From NCBI GenBank assembly GCA_019117485.1, contig DWZQ01000006.1, forward strand, positions 1-64,000: DNA of 64,000 bases. The letters are read 5' to 3'. Every line of letters begins with the position of its first letter. Position 1 is the stretch's first letter. Below, one piece after another: positions 26,262 through 33,831 of the stretch. The notes under the pieces were generated by a model that saw only the letters and a list, made by a program, of their open reading frames with translations, did no database searches and had not been told where the DNA came from. Source of the stretch: Candidatus Agathobaculum intestinipullorum. Its GTDB lineage: Bacteria > Bacillota > Clostridia > Oscillospirales > Butyricicoccaceae. The position numbers and the translations under genes are program-made.

Positions 26262-27339
26262 TGATAACAGAGAGTATACCGATGCGCTGGACAACCTGCG
26301 CTTTTCGGATGAGGCCAAGGCGCGCATGGTGGATAATCTGATGGATGCGGCGGCGCAGCAGCCGCCTGTGCAGCAAAAGCCGCGCAGACGCGCGTTCCGC
26401 CTGCCGCGTATCGCGGCGGTCGGCGTGGCGGCGGCGTTGGTGCTGGGCATTGGCGCGGGCGCGACCGGCGTGCTCAAGACCGCAGGAGAGGCGTTCTCCG
26501 GTGTGTTCGGCCCGACGGCTGATACCGAGATCATCGACCAGATCGGTCGACCGATCGGCGCGAGCGACACCTCGGGTGGCGTAACGATCACAGCGGACGC
26601 GATCATCGGCGACAAGTACCATTACGCAATCACCTATTCGATCGTTAAGGACGACGGCACGCCGTTCGACATCGACCTGAGCAAAACGGTGGGCGACGGA
26701 CTTCTGCCACTGACCTTTGCCGAGGAGGATACCACGCTGGTTGGATATTTTGGCGGTACGCATGGCGGTTCGTACTTTTACGATGCCGACCCGGCCGATG
26801 CCTCCATCCAGTATGTCGAAACCCGTGAGATCAGCAACGGTGACGTACTCGGCCGCACGATGCGGGCGAAATTCAGCGACCTGTGCGTGTTTGACGAGGA
26901 CATGAACCGCACGGTGGTCGCCGAGGGTGACTGGTCGTTCAAGTTCAATATGGATTTCGAGGATACCTCGGTCAGTCTGCCCGCAGGGCAGGTCATCGAC
27001 CTGAACGGCATGACGGCGACCATCGACCAGATCACACTGTCCCCGCTGGCGCTGCGCGTCGATTACACGGTCGACAGCGAGGTGCAGTGGGACGAGAATG
27101 CGCAGTCCGGCCGCCAGTCCGACCATGACCGCGTGCAGATGAAACAGTATTTTGACGATTTGCAGATCATCCTCAACAAAGCGGACGGTACCAGCTTAGA
27201 CCTGTCCTATGCAGGCGGCAGCATCAAGCCGGAGGATGGTAAAACCGTCTGCCAGAAGGGCGACATGTTCAGCGAGATCATTCCGCTGGAGGACGTTGTA
27301 TCCCTGACGGTCGGCGGCGTGGAGATTGCTGTGCAGTAA
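26245..27339 (+). CDS. DUF4179 membrane protein, probable anti-sigma factor
   Basis: This 364-residue protein has a cytoplasmic N-terminus of about 55 residues (FSDEAKARMVDNLMDAA, likely sigma-binding), one transmembrane helix (IAAVGVAAALVLGIGAGATGVL, about 53-74) and a large extracytoplasmic DUF4179 domain with YHYAITYSIVKDDGTPFD. The gene overlaps the ECF sigma gene by 17 nt, an arrangement that couples translation of sigma and anti-sigma factors. No N-terminal zinc-binding anti-sigma motif (HxxxCxxC) is visible, so sigma binding is inferred from position and family. Confidence 0.88.
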   Translation: MNRAYNDNREYTDALDNLRFSDEAKARMVDNLMDAAAQQPPVQQKPRRRAFRLPRIAAVGVAAALVLGIGAGATGVLKTAGEAFSGVFGPTADTEIIDQIGRPIGASDTSGGVTITADAIIGDKYHYAITYSIVKDDGTPFDIDLSKTVGDGLLPLTFAEEDTTLVGYFGGTHGGSYFYDADPADASIQYVETREISNGDVLGRTMRAKFSDLCVFDEDMNRTVVAEGDWSFKFNMDFEDTSVSLPAGQVIDLNGMTATIDQITLSPLALRVDYTVDSEVQWDENAQSGRQSDHDRVQMKQYFDDLQIILNKADGTSLDLSYAGGSIKPEDGKTVCQKGDMFSEIIPLEDVVSLTVGGVEIAVQ

Positions 27340-27354
27340 CCAAATATATACCCG

Positions 27355-27386
27355 GCGGCGCTCCCATGGGGGGCGCCGCTTTTATT
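27355..27386 (+). terminator. terminator of the ECF operon
   Basis: GCGGCGCTCCC/GGGGGCGCCGC stem (27355-27365 with 27368-27379) is followed by TTTTATT. Confidence 0.85.
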
Positions 27387-27427
27387 CGACACGATGTTCG
27401 GAAATAGCAAACTCCGCTCGGATTCGA

Positions 27428-27456
27428 TTTACAAATCCCCTTCGCGGTGCTACAAT
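27428..27456 (+). promoter_or_regulatory. promoter of the condensation-like gene
   Basis: TTTACA (27428-27433), 17 bp ending in TGC, and TACAAT (27451-27456) form a strong extended promoter 46 bp before the start. Confidence 0.7.
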
Positions 27457-27502
27457 AAAGGCAACAGAGGCTTGGCAATATTGTTTTCGGAGGGAACTGG
27501 GA

Positions 27503-28813
27503 ATGGAACTTTATAACGAATACCCGCTGCTCCGCACGGACAGCTATGGCAAGATTTTTCTGTATAACACCCATGAGACCGTTGCCTGTGTGCCGCGCCA
27601 TACCATCCGTATGCGCGATCCGGTGCGCCCGGATATATTGCAGAAAGCGGTCGAGCAGGCGCTGCTGCGCTTCCCGCATATGATGCTCGGCCTAGAGCCG
27701 ACCGATACCTGTTTCCGTTACCGCACCAACGTGCTGCCGCCGGTTGTTTTGCCGTTTGACGGCGTGGAAAAACGCTACACGATCGGCTCGCCCGATACGC
27801 ACGGCTATCTGTTCTTGGTCGGCTACGAGGGCAATACGATCACGATGGAATATCAGCACTCGATTTCGGACGGCCGCGGCTTTGAGGAGTTCATCCGTTG
27901 TGTGCTCTTCCAGTACCTGACGTTGTGCGGTTATCCGGTTGAGAATGACGGCTCGGTGCGCAGTCTGGATACGCGCTGGTCGCCCGTGGAGAGCGAGGAC
28001 GGCTACCGCCAGCTGGCCGATCAGGAGTTTTCGCCCAAGGGCATTTGGAAAAAGCCCGAAGCGGCGCACGCGTGGGATTTGACCGACATGGGCGACGCGC
28101 CTGAGATTATCACCGAGGTGACCTTCCCCTTTTCCCAACTGCACGGTTACAGCAAGGCGATCAGCGTCAGCCCGCTGTCCATCGTGGCGCCGCTGCTCAT
28201 GCGCGCATTTGATAAGAAGTTCGGCGAGCCGGACAAGCCGGTCATCTCGCAGATCCCGGTTGACCTGCGCCCGCTGCTGCCCACCGCGACCACGCGCTAT
28301 TTCATCTGCTTTATCGACCTGCCCTATCTGCCCGAGTACCGCGAACTGCCGCTGCCGGTCGTATTCCGCAAGACCAAGGAGTTCCTAAGCACCCAGATGG
28401 AGCGCGAGCAGCTGCTTTACCGCGCCAAGGCCGCGTCCGATAAGTGCAGCGAGCTGCACGAATCGTCCATCCCGCTGGAGGATAAGATGCGTCAGGGGCA
28501 GCAGATTTGCCGCAATTTCGTGCTGGAGGATAGCTTCCTCATTACAAATGTCGGTCGTTTCCAGCTGCCGCCGTCCTGCATGCCTTATGTGCTCGACTAC
28601 GGCGCGGTACTGCCTTGTGCCGTACAGCCGTTTGCGATGCTGGTGTCGTCGTTCGGCAAGCGCATGAAGCTGTCGATCGCGCAGCGCGACCATGATATGC
28701 AGGTGGTCGAGTCGCTGGTGGCCGGCCTGCATGAAATCGGCGTGGAGACTGAGGAGCATTCCTATCCGTTCCGCGTGACGCGTTACAACGGCTTGGAGTG
28801 TGCCCAGCGATAA
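27503..28813 (+). CDS. condensation/alcohol-acetyltransferase-like protein
   Basis: This 436-residue cytoplasmic protein resembles the CoA-dependent acyltransferase superfamily (condensation domains, wax ester/alcohol acetyltransferases). The superfamily HxxxDG motif appears as EYQHSISDGRG near 119-129. A second conserved-looking part is the strand ISQIPVDLRPLLP near 252-264 with TNVGRF near 351, matching the bridge and latch area of such folds. There are no carrier-protein or adenylation domains nearby, so it is a free-standing acyltransferase of unknown substrate. ATG 27503 follows GGAGGG, and the gene is a single transcription unit with its own promoter and terminator. Confidence 0.7.
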   Translation: MELYNEYPLLRTDSYGKIFLYNTHETVACVPRHTIRMRDPVRPDILQKAVEQALLRFPHMMLGLEPTDTCFRYRTNVLPPVVLPFDGVEKRYTIGSPDTHGYLFLVGYEGNTITMEYQHSISDGRGFEEFIRCVLFQYLTLCGYPVENDGSVRSLDTRWSPVESEDGYRQLADQEFSPKGIWKKPEAAHAWDLTDMGDAPEIITEVTFPFSQLHGYSKAISVSPLSIVAPLLMRAFDKKFGEPDKPVISQIPVDLRPLLPTATTRYFICFIDLPYLPEYRELPLPVVFRKTKEFLSTQMEREQLLYRAKAASDKCSELHESSIPLEDKMRQGQQICRNFVLEDSFLITNVGRFQLPPSCMPYVLDYGAVLPCAVQPFAMLVSSFGKRMKLSIAQRDHDMQVVESLVAGLHEIGVETEEHSYPFRVTRYNGLECAQR

Positions 28814-28827
28814 GAACAAATACTTAT

Positions 28828-28858
28828 GCGTCCGCGGCAAGTGCCGCGGGCGCTTTTT
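28828..28858 (+). terminator. terminator of the condensation-like gene
   Basis: An 11-bp GC stem (28828-28838 with 28843-28853, one G-U pair) is followed by TTTTT. Confidence 0.88.
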
Positions 28859-28867
28859 GCTGTAAAA

Positions 28868-28919
28868 TTAGCAATTGCTAACTGCAAGGCTTTGCATTTT
28901 GCGGAAAAAGTGGTATACT
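28868..28919 (+). promoter_or_regulatory. palindromic operator and promoter of the COG0523 operon
   Basis: The perfect 14-bp palindrome TTAGCAATTGCTAA (28868-28881) lies 10 bp before TTGCAT (28892-28897), 16 bp and TATACT (28914-28919). A metal-responsive repressor (Fur/Zur or DtxR class) is plausible given the histidine-rich GTPase downstream, but the palindrome does not match a textbook box exactly. Confidence 0.5.
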
Positions 28920-28959
28920 ATGCTTATCTGCAAGCAATTTATGGAATGAGGCGAAACAA

Positions 28960-30054
28960 ATGACCAAAATTGACATTATTTCCGGCTTTCTCGGCGCAGG
29001 TAAGACAACGCTCATCAAGCGGCTGCTGGCCGATGCGCTGACCGGTGAGCAGGTCGTGCTGATTGAAAACGAGTTCGGTGAGATCGGCATCGACGGCGGC
29101 TTCCTCAAGGAAGCGGGCATCGTCGTCAATGAAATGAACGCGGGCTGCATCTGCTGCTCGCTGGTGGGCGACTTCGGCAAGGCGCTGCACGAGGTGGTCG
29201 AGCAGTACAACCCCGACCGCATCCTGATCGAGCCGTCCGGCGTGGGCAAGCTGTCCGACGTAATCGCGGCGGTGCAGAACGCGCATCTGGACGTGCAGCT
29301 CAATTCGTTTGTCACGGTGGTCGACGCGCTCAAGGCCAAAATGTACCTGAAAAACTTCGGAGAGTTTTTCAGCAATCAGGTCGCGCATGCGGGTGCAATT
29401 CTGCTGTCCCGCACGGCGGAGTGTCCGGCGAACCGGTTGGAGGAGGTTGTTGCGCTGCTGCGCGGGTTGAACGCACACGCGCGTATCGTCACCACGCCGT
29501 GGAAGGAACTGACCGGTGAGCAGTTACTCCAAACGATGGAGGGAAGCCGTGATCTGGTGCAGGAGGTGCTTGACGAAATCGCGCACGAGCCGCATCACGA
29601 GCACCATCACCACCATCACGGGCATGAACATGAACATCATCACGGCCATGAGCATGAGCACGATCACGAACATCATCACCACGACCACGGGCCGGACTGC
29701 ACCTGTGGTTGCCATGACCATGACCACGAGCATCATCACGACCATGGCTGCGGTTGCGGCCATAACCACGACGCGGATGAGGTTTTCACCTCTTGGGGCG
29801 TGGAAACGCCGCATAAGTTCACCGAAGACGAGCTTGGCCGCGCGTTGACCGCGCTGGGTGATCCGTCGCTCGGCATGGTGCTGCGCGCCAAGGGCATCGT
29901 GCCTGCCGCGGACGGTGGTAGCTGGCTGCACTTCGACTATGTGCCCGGCGTACCCGAAATTCGCCGCGGCGCGGCTGATTATACCGGACGTCTGTGCGTG
30001 ATTGGCTCCGAGCTGGACGAGGAGCGCATCGCCGCCCTGTTCGGCATTGGTTGA
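28960..30054 (+). CDS. COG0523 GTPase with long histidine-rich metal-binding region
   Basis: This 364-residue G3E-family P-loop GTPase is of the CobW/YeiR/ZNG1 type, which inserts or delivers metal (usually zinc) to client proteins. Walker A is GFLGAGKTT (9-17), and the family metal-binding CxCC motif is C63-I-C65-C66 in AGCICCSLVG. Switch/Walker B is DRILIEPSGVGK. Between the GTPase domain and the C-terminal CobW_C domain lies a tail of roughly 60 residues made almost wholly of His, Glu, Asp and Gly with a CTCGCH and CGCGH insert (about 208-270), a metal buffer. The ribosome binding site is weak (GAGGCG). The partner GTPase gene follows 13 nt later. Confidence 0.93.
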   Translation: MTKIDIISGFLGAGKTTLIKRLLADALTGEQVVLIENEFGEIGIDGGFLKEAGIVVNEMNAGCICCSLVGDFGKALHEVVEQYNPDRILIEPSGVGKLSDVIAAVQNAHLDVQLNSFVTVVDALKAKMYLKNFGEFFSNQVAHAGAILLSRTAECPANRLEEVVALLRGLNAHARIVTTPWKELTGEQLLQTMEGSRDLVQEVLDEIAHEPHHEHHHHHHGHEHEHHHGHEHEHDHEHHHHDHGPDCTCGCHDHDHEHHHDHGCGCGHNHDADEVFTSWGVETPHKFTEDELGRALTALGDPSLGMVLRAKGIVPAADGGSWLHFDYVPGVPEIRRGAADYTGRLCVIGSELDEERIAALFGIG

Positions 30055-30067
30055 GGGGGCGAGCGGT

Positions 30068-31021
30068 ATGCCCAATCAACAACCCATCCCGGTGTATGTG
30101 TTCACCGGCTTTCTGGAAAGCGGAAAAACACAGTTTATCAAGGAAATACTTGCCGACCCGAACTTCACCGAAAACGAGCGCACCGCGCTTTTGATGTGTG
30201 AGGAGGGGCTCGAGGAATATGACGAGCGGGAGCTGTTGCACTACGGCACGGCACTCGTGCCCATCGAGTCGCCCGATCAGCTCACGCCCAACCGGCTCAA
30301 ACGTATTGAGCAGAAATACGACCCCGACCGTATCCTAATCGAATATAACGGCATGTGGAAGCTGGACGACCTGATGGCCGCCATGCCTGCGCGCTGGGAA
30401 CTCTATCAGATCGTGACGACGGTCAACGCCGCAACGTTCGAACTGTACTCGGCAAACATGGGTCCGATGATGTTCGAGCACATCACGACGGCTGATCTGG
30501 TCGTATTCAACCGCTGCACGGATGCGCTGAAGGATATGCTTTACAAAAAGAATATCCGTGCAATGAACCCGCGCGCGACCATCTATCTGGATGACGTGGA
30601 CGGCAATTCGGAGGACTATGCGCGCAATATGCCGCTGCCGTTCGATGTGGAGGCGGATATTATTGATATCGCGCCCGCGGACTACGGCCTGTGGTATGTT
30701 GACGCAATGGGCAACCCCGGCAAGTATGACGGCAAGACCGTGCGTTTTCTTGCACAGGTTTACGTCGGCAAGGAAGTACCGGCAGGCTCGTTTGTCCCCG
30801 GACGCTTTGGCATGGTGTGTTGTGCGGAGGATATCAGCTTTCTCGGCTTCCTGTGCCGCTATGACGGTGCAAAAGACCTCAAGCTGCGCGACTGGGTGCG
30901 CGTGACCGCGTCGATCACAGTCGAGACGTTGCCGCAGTACCGCGGCGAAGGCCCGGTGTTATACGCTGCCGAAGTCATTCCGGCGGAAAAGCCGGAGGAA
31001 GAGGTCGTATATTTCAACTAA
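30068..31021 (+). CDS. CobW-like GTPase fused to a TIGR03943/DUF1980-like domain
   Basis: This 317-residue protein has an N-terminal P-loop GTPase-like domain with VFTGFLESGKTQFIKE (11-26) and DRILIEYNGMWKLDD, but it lacks the CxCC metal motif of its upstream neighbour. The C-terminal third (about 225-317) has GKTVRFLAQVYVG, then PGRFGMVCCAEDISFLGF. This resembles the C-terminal domain of TIGR03943/DUF1980 (YcgQ) proteins, which belong to zinc-responsive permease pairs in Bacillus. The fusion joins two zinc-homeostasis modules in one cytoplasmic protein. ATG 30068 follows GAGGGGG. The domain assignment is from motif memory and should be tested by profile search. Confidence 0.75.
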   Translation: MPNQQPIPVYVFTGFLESGKTQFIKEILADPNFTENERTALLMCEEGLEEYDERELLHYGTALVPIESPDQLTPNRLKRIEQKYDPDRILIEYNGMWKLDDLMAAMPARWELYQIVTTVNAATFELYSANMGPMMFEHITTADLVVFNRCTDALKDMLYKKNIRAMNPRATIYLDDVDGNSEDYARNMPLPFDVEADIIDIAPADYGLWYVDAMGNPGKYDGKTVRFLAQVYVGKEVPAGSFVPGRFGMVCCAEDISFLGFLCRYDGAKDLKLRDWVRVTASITVETLPQYRGEGPVLYAAEVIPAEKPEEEVVYFN

Positions 31022-31120
31022 AGTTTCGCGCGAACCGTACAGGTTCGCGCGAGGGGGACGCACCGCGGCAAAGCCGCGGATGCGTCCCGAGCTGCGCAAA
31101 GTTCCGACGCGCGAAACTTT
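31020..31120 (+). other. structured intergenic RNA element after the COG0523 operon
   Basis: AAAGTTTCGCGCG (31020-31032) is perfectly complementary to 31108-31120. It encloses a hairpin TCGCGCGAACC (31026-31036 with 31042-31052), which shares bases with the outer stem, and a second stem GGGACGCACCGCGGC (31055-31069 with 31073-31088). The outer stem and the first hairpin are mutually exclusive. It could be a 3' UTR switch, a REP-like repeat or a multistep terminator. Confidence 0.5.
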
Positions 31121-31135
31121 GCTCCGCACTGGTAT

Positions 31136-31198
31136 CAAAAGCCCGGCAAAGCTGGGCTTTTGATGAAAAGAACCGCCCGGAGGCGGTTCTTTTCTGTT
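31136..31198 (+). terminator. double terminator of the COG0523 operon
   Basis: CAAAAGCCCGGC (31136-31147) pairs with 31151-31162 with one G-U pair. AAAAGAACCGCC (31166-31177) pairs perfectly with 31182-31193 and is followed by CTGTTTT. Confidence 0.85.
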
Positions 31199-31245
31199 TT
31201 ATGCGCGCCTTGCGGCGCGGATACGGCGGTTCCGGTTGGACGGAA

Positions 31246-31276
31246 AAAGCCCCGCAGGCGATGCCTGCGGGGCTTT
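31246..31276 (-). terminator. terminator of the iolG gene
   Basis: A perfect 14-bp stem, AAAGCCCCGCAGGC (31246-31259) with 31263-31276, has a T-run on the minus strand. Confidence 0.85.
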
Positions 31277-31309
31277 CGTGATGCGTTTTTCCGCTTATGT
31301 AAAGGAGGA

Positions 31310-32335
31310 TTACTCCTCAACCTTGACATAAACGCCGCCGTTGCGGCAGGACTCGGTCGCAGCTTTGGCCATCAGAACCGGACGCAGGCCGTCGATTGCG
31401 CCAACCGGAACCGGCTTGTCGTTGTTGATGGCATCAACAAACGCGATAACCTGCTCGATGAACGCCTGATTGTAGCGCTCGAGGAAGAACCACAGCGGCT
31501 TCTCGGAACGGGCGCCGTCCTTGGTCATAACGGTCGTGGTGTTCAGCAGGTCGTTGGCATCGGAAGCCATGCCCTTGGAGCCGAACGCCTCGACACGCTG
31601 GTCATAGCCGTAAACTGCCTGACGGGAGTTGTTGATGACGGCGATGCAGCCGTTTGCCATCTTCATGGTGACAACAGCGGTGTCAACATCCGGGATACCG
31701 GACTCTTCCTGCAGGTTCGGGTTAACCAGGCAGGAGCCGACAGCGGAGATCTCAACAGCCTCGGAACCGGTGACGTAGCGAACCATGTCGAAGTCGTGGA
31801 TCATCATGTCGTAGAAAATACCGCCGGAAACCGCAACATAGGATGCCGGGGGCGGCTCCGGGTCACGGGAAGAAACGATAACGATGTGCGGATCGCCGAT
31901 CGTGCCGTCCTTGACAGCGTCAGCAACCGCCTTGTGGTTGTGGTCGAAGCGGCGGTTGAAGCCAACCTGGAACTTAACGCCCTTCTCCTCAACCAGTGCG
32001 AGCAGCTTCTTGATCTTCTCAATATCATAGTCGATCGGCTTTTCGCAGAATACATGCTTGCCGGCGTTGACAGCCGCCACGGAAACGTCGCAGTGCGTGT
32101 CGGTGGACGAGCAAACGAATACCACGTCTACTTCCGGATTGTTGATGACATCCATAAAGTCGGTAGAAACGTTGGTGATCTTACGCTCTGCCAGCCACTC
32201 GCGCGCGCCCGACTTATCCAGCATCGGGTCTGCCGCGGCAACGACCTGTACGCCCGGCACGCTGTTGATCAGATTGTTGATGTGCAGCTTGCCGATGCGG
32301 CCGCAGCCGACTACGCCGATTTTCAAAATGCCCAT
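31310..32335 (-). CDS. iolG: inositol 2-dehydrogenase-like oxidoreductase (Gfo/Idh/MocA)
   Basis: This 341-residue NAD-dependent dehydrogenase probably oxidises myo-inositol to 2-keto-myo-inositol. The Rossmann motif GVVGCGRIGKLH is at 7-18, the EKP motif of the family is in VFCEKPIDYD (about 96-105), and GGIFYDMMIHDFDMVRY near 169-185 carries the catalytic Asp/His of the IolG group (HDxDxxR). ATG 32335 follows AAGGAGAG. No other iol genes are adjacent. The gene stands alone, divergent from a LacI-type regulator that may control it. Confidence 0.9.
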   Translation of the reverse strand: MGILKIGVVGCGRIGKLHINNLINSVPGVQVVAAADPMLDKSGAREWLAERKITNVSTDFMDVINNPEVDVVFVCSSTDTHCDVSVAAVNAGKHVFCEKPIDYDIEKIKKLLALVEEKGVKFQVGFNRRFDHNHKAVADAVKDGTIGDPHIVIVSSRDPEPPPASYVAVSGGIFYDMMIHDFDMVRYVTGSEAVEISAVGSCLVNPNLQEESGIPDVDTAVVTMKMANGCIAVINNSRQAVYGYDQRVEAFGSKGMASDANDLLNTTTVMTKDGARSEKPLWFFLERYNQAFIEQVIAFVDAINNDKPVPVGAIDGLRPVLMAKAATESCRNGGVYVKVEE

Positions 32336-32368
32336 TTCAAATCTCTCCTTTTCGTTAAGGTGACTTTA

Positions 32369-32397
32369 TTATAGACCACTTATTCGGGCGCTTCAAG
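32369..32397 (-). promoter_or_regulatory. iolG promoter
   Basis: On the minus strand TTGAAG (32397-32392), 17 bp and TATAAT (32374-32369) lie 33 bp before the start. The rest of this 317-bp divergent gap holds only the opposite promoter at 32569-32597 and no other clear signal. Confidence 0.75.
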
Positions 32398-32568
32398 AGC
32401 GTGGCGGGAATTTCGGCGCACCGCCCAATTTTGAAAAGTTGGATTGGTGAAAAATGGCGGCGGAAACGCACATATGCGCGTGCAAAACGGGTGTGCATTG
32501 TGCGTAAAATGAAAAAGCACGGGCGGATGCACCCGGTTGGCAGTATGCGGGAAAATGGGTCGAATCGC

Positions 32569-32597
32569 TTGTATACGCCCGGCCTGTGTGTTAGAAT
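32569..32597 (+). promoter_or_regulatory. promoter of the LacI-type regulator gene
   Basis: TTGTAT (32569-32574), 17 bp and TAGAAT (32592-32597) lie 55 bp before the start. Confidence 0.65.
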
Positions 32598-32652
32598 GAC
32601 AGTATCTTATGCATTGTCCACCGATGGGGGACGCACGGAGGGGGAAGGGCTG

Positions 32653-33675
32653 ATGAAGGTAACTGCACAGTGGATTGCAGAGCAATGCGGCGTGTCGCGC
32701 GGCACGGTTGACCGCGTGGTCAACGGGCGGCCGAACGTTGCGCCCGAGGTGCGCGAACGCGTACAGAAAATGATCAACGAATACGGTTACAAAACACCTG
32801 CCCAGCGGCAGGCCGCGCGGGTAGGGCGCGGGGCTTACCGCATCGGCGTTATCCTGCCCAGCTGGGACGCGTTTTTCATCCGGCGCATGCGCGAGGGCAT
32901 CCGCGTGGCGGTGCATAACCGCGGCCTGAACGACGTGAGCGTGCTGGTGGAGGAACTGAAAAACCGCTCGCACCGGTCCTATTTTGAGGCGATCGGGCGG
33001 CTGGAGGAGCGCGGCATCGACGGGCTGATTATGACCGCACCCGATACCGTGGCCATGAGCGAGGAGATCGACCGGCTGGTGCAGGGCGGCGTGCCGGTGG
33101 TCACCTGCGATTCGGACGTGCGGCAGAGCCGCCGGTTGTACCATATTGGACAGGATATGGTCAAGTCCGGCCGCGTGGCCGCCGGGCTGCTCGCACCTTA
33201 TATTACGGGTGCGGAGGTGCTGGTCGTGACCGGTAACCGCGAGTTTACCGCCCATGGCCTGCGCGTGCGCGGCTTTCTCGACCGTATCCATGAGATTTTC
33301 GGCGGCACGGTCAACGCGCAGGTGATCGAGAGTGTCGAGCAGTATGAACTGACTTACGACGGTGTGATGCACCATCTGCGCAGCAACCCGCGCCTGCGCG
33401 GTATCTATATGGCCAATGAGTCGGTGCGCGGCTGTATGGATGCGCTCGAGCGCGCCCATCCTGCGCGCAAGGTGCATGTGGTCTGCCATGATTTGACGCC
33501 GCATGCCCGGCAGTATCTGGAGGACGGGCGGCTGGATTTCATCATTGATCAGGATTTTTCCGCGCAGACCACGCGGGCGATCGAGGTGCTGGCGCATACG
33601 CTGCGCACGGGCGAGCCGCCGCGGCAGGCCATTGAATACATCCATACGAGTATCATCACGCGTGAATTGCTGTAA
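32653..33675 (+). CDS. LacI-family transcriptional regulator
   Basis: This 340-residue regulator has a LacI helix-turn-helix (about 3-50; IAEQCGVSRGTVDRVVNGRPNVAPEVRERV as the DNA-binding part) and a periplasmic-binding-protein-like sugar domain. The sugar domain includes YRIGVILPSWDAFFIRRMREGI near 59 and IDGLIMTAPDTVAM, with a C-terminal INHOOK-like segment DFIIDQDFSAQT. The DRVVNGR form of the recognition helix (instead of SRVLN) is typical of the group related to inositol/rhizopine-type regulators, which fits the divergent iolG. ATG 32653 follows GGAGGGGGAAGGG. Confidence 0.92.
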   Translation: MKVTAQWIAEQCGVSRGTVDRVVNGRPNVAPEVRERVQKMINEYGYKTPAQRQAARVGRGAYRIGVILPSWDAFFIRRMREGIRVAVHNRGLNDVSVLVEELKNRSHRSYFEAIGRLEERGIDGLIMTAPDTVAMSEEIDRLVQGGVPVVTCDSDVRQSRRLYHIGQDMVKSGRVAAGLLAPYITGAEVLVVTGNREFTAHGLRVRGFLDRIHEIFGGTVNAQVIESVEQYELTYDGVMHHLRSNPRLRGIYMANESVRGCMDALERAHPARKVHVVCHDLTPHARQYLEDGRLDFIIDQDFSAQTTRAIEVLAHTLRTGEPPRQAIEYIHTSIITRELL

Positions 33676-33725
33676 AATCGGTGCAAAATTGCCCGTAGGT
33701 AACTATGTTTTTTCTGTGAACGGCA

Positions 33726-33783
33726 TTGACAGAGCAGGACGGCAAGTATACTATGTTAGTGCACTAATAGTAAGGAAACTAAC
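33726..33783 (+). promoter_or_regulatory. promoter and palindromic operator of the efflux operon
   Basis: TTGACA (33726-33731) with 17 bp to TACTAT (33749-33754; an overlapping TATACT lies at 33747) is followed at once by the palindrome TTAGTGCACTAA (33756-33767). A further half-site ACTAAC lies at 33778-33783, an inverted copy of GTTAGT at 33755-33760. A repressor of MarR or TetR type bound here would block the start point. Its gene is not in the window. Confidence 0.6.
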
Positions 33784-33831
33784 AATGCGCCGGCAGGCGC
33801 GGCACATCCTTGGGAGGGGCAACGGAATTCT

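Noticed and set aside
29580..29790. Tandem DNA repeat (CAC/CAT-rich) inside a gene
   Set aside because: It is simply the coding sequence of the histidine-rich metal-binding tail of the COG0523 protein and stays in frame.
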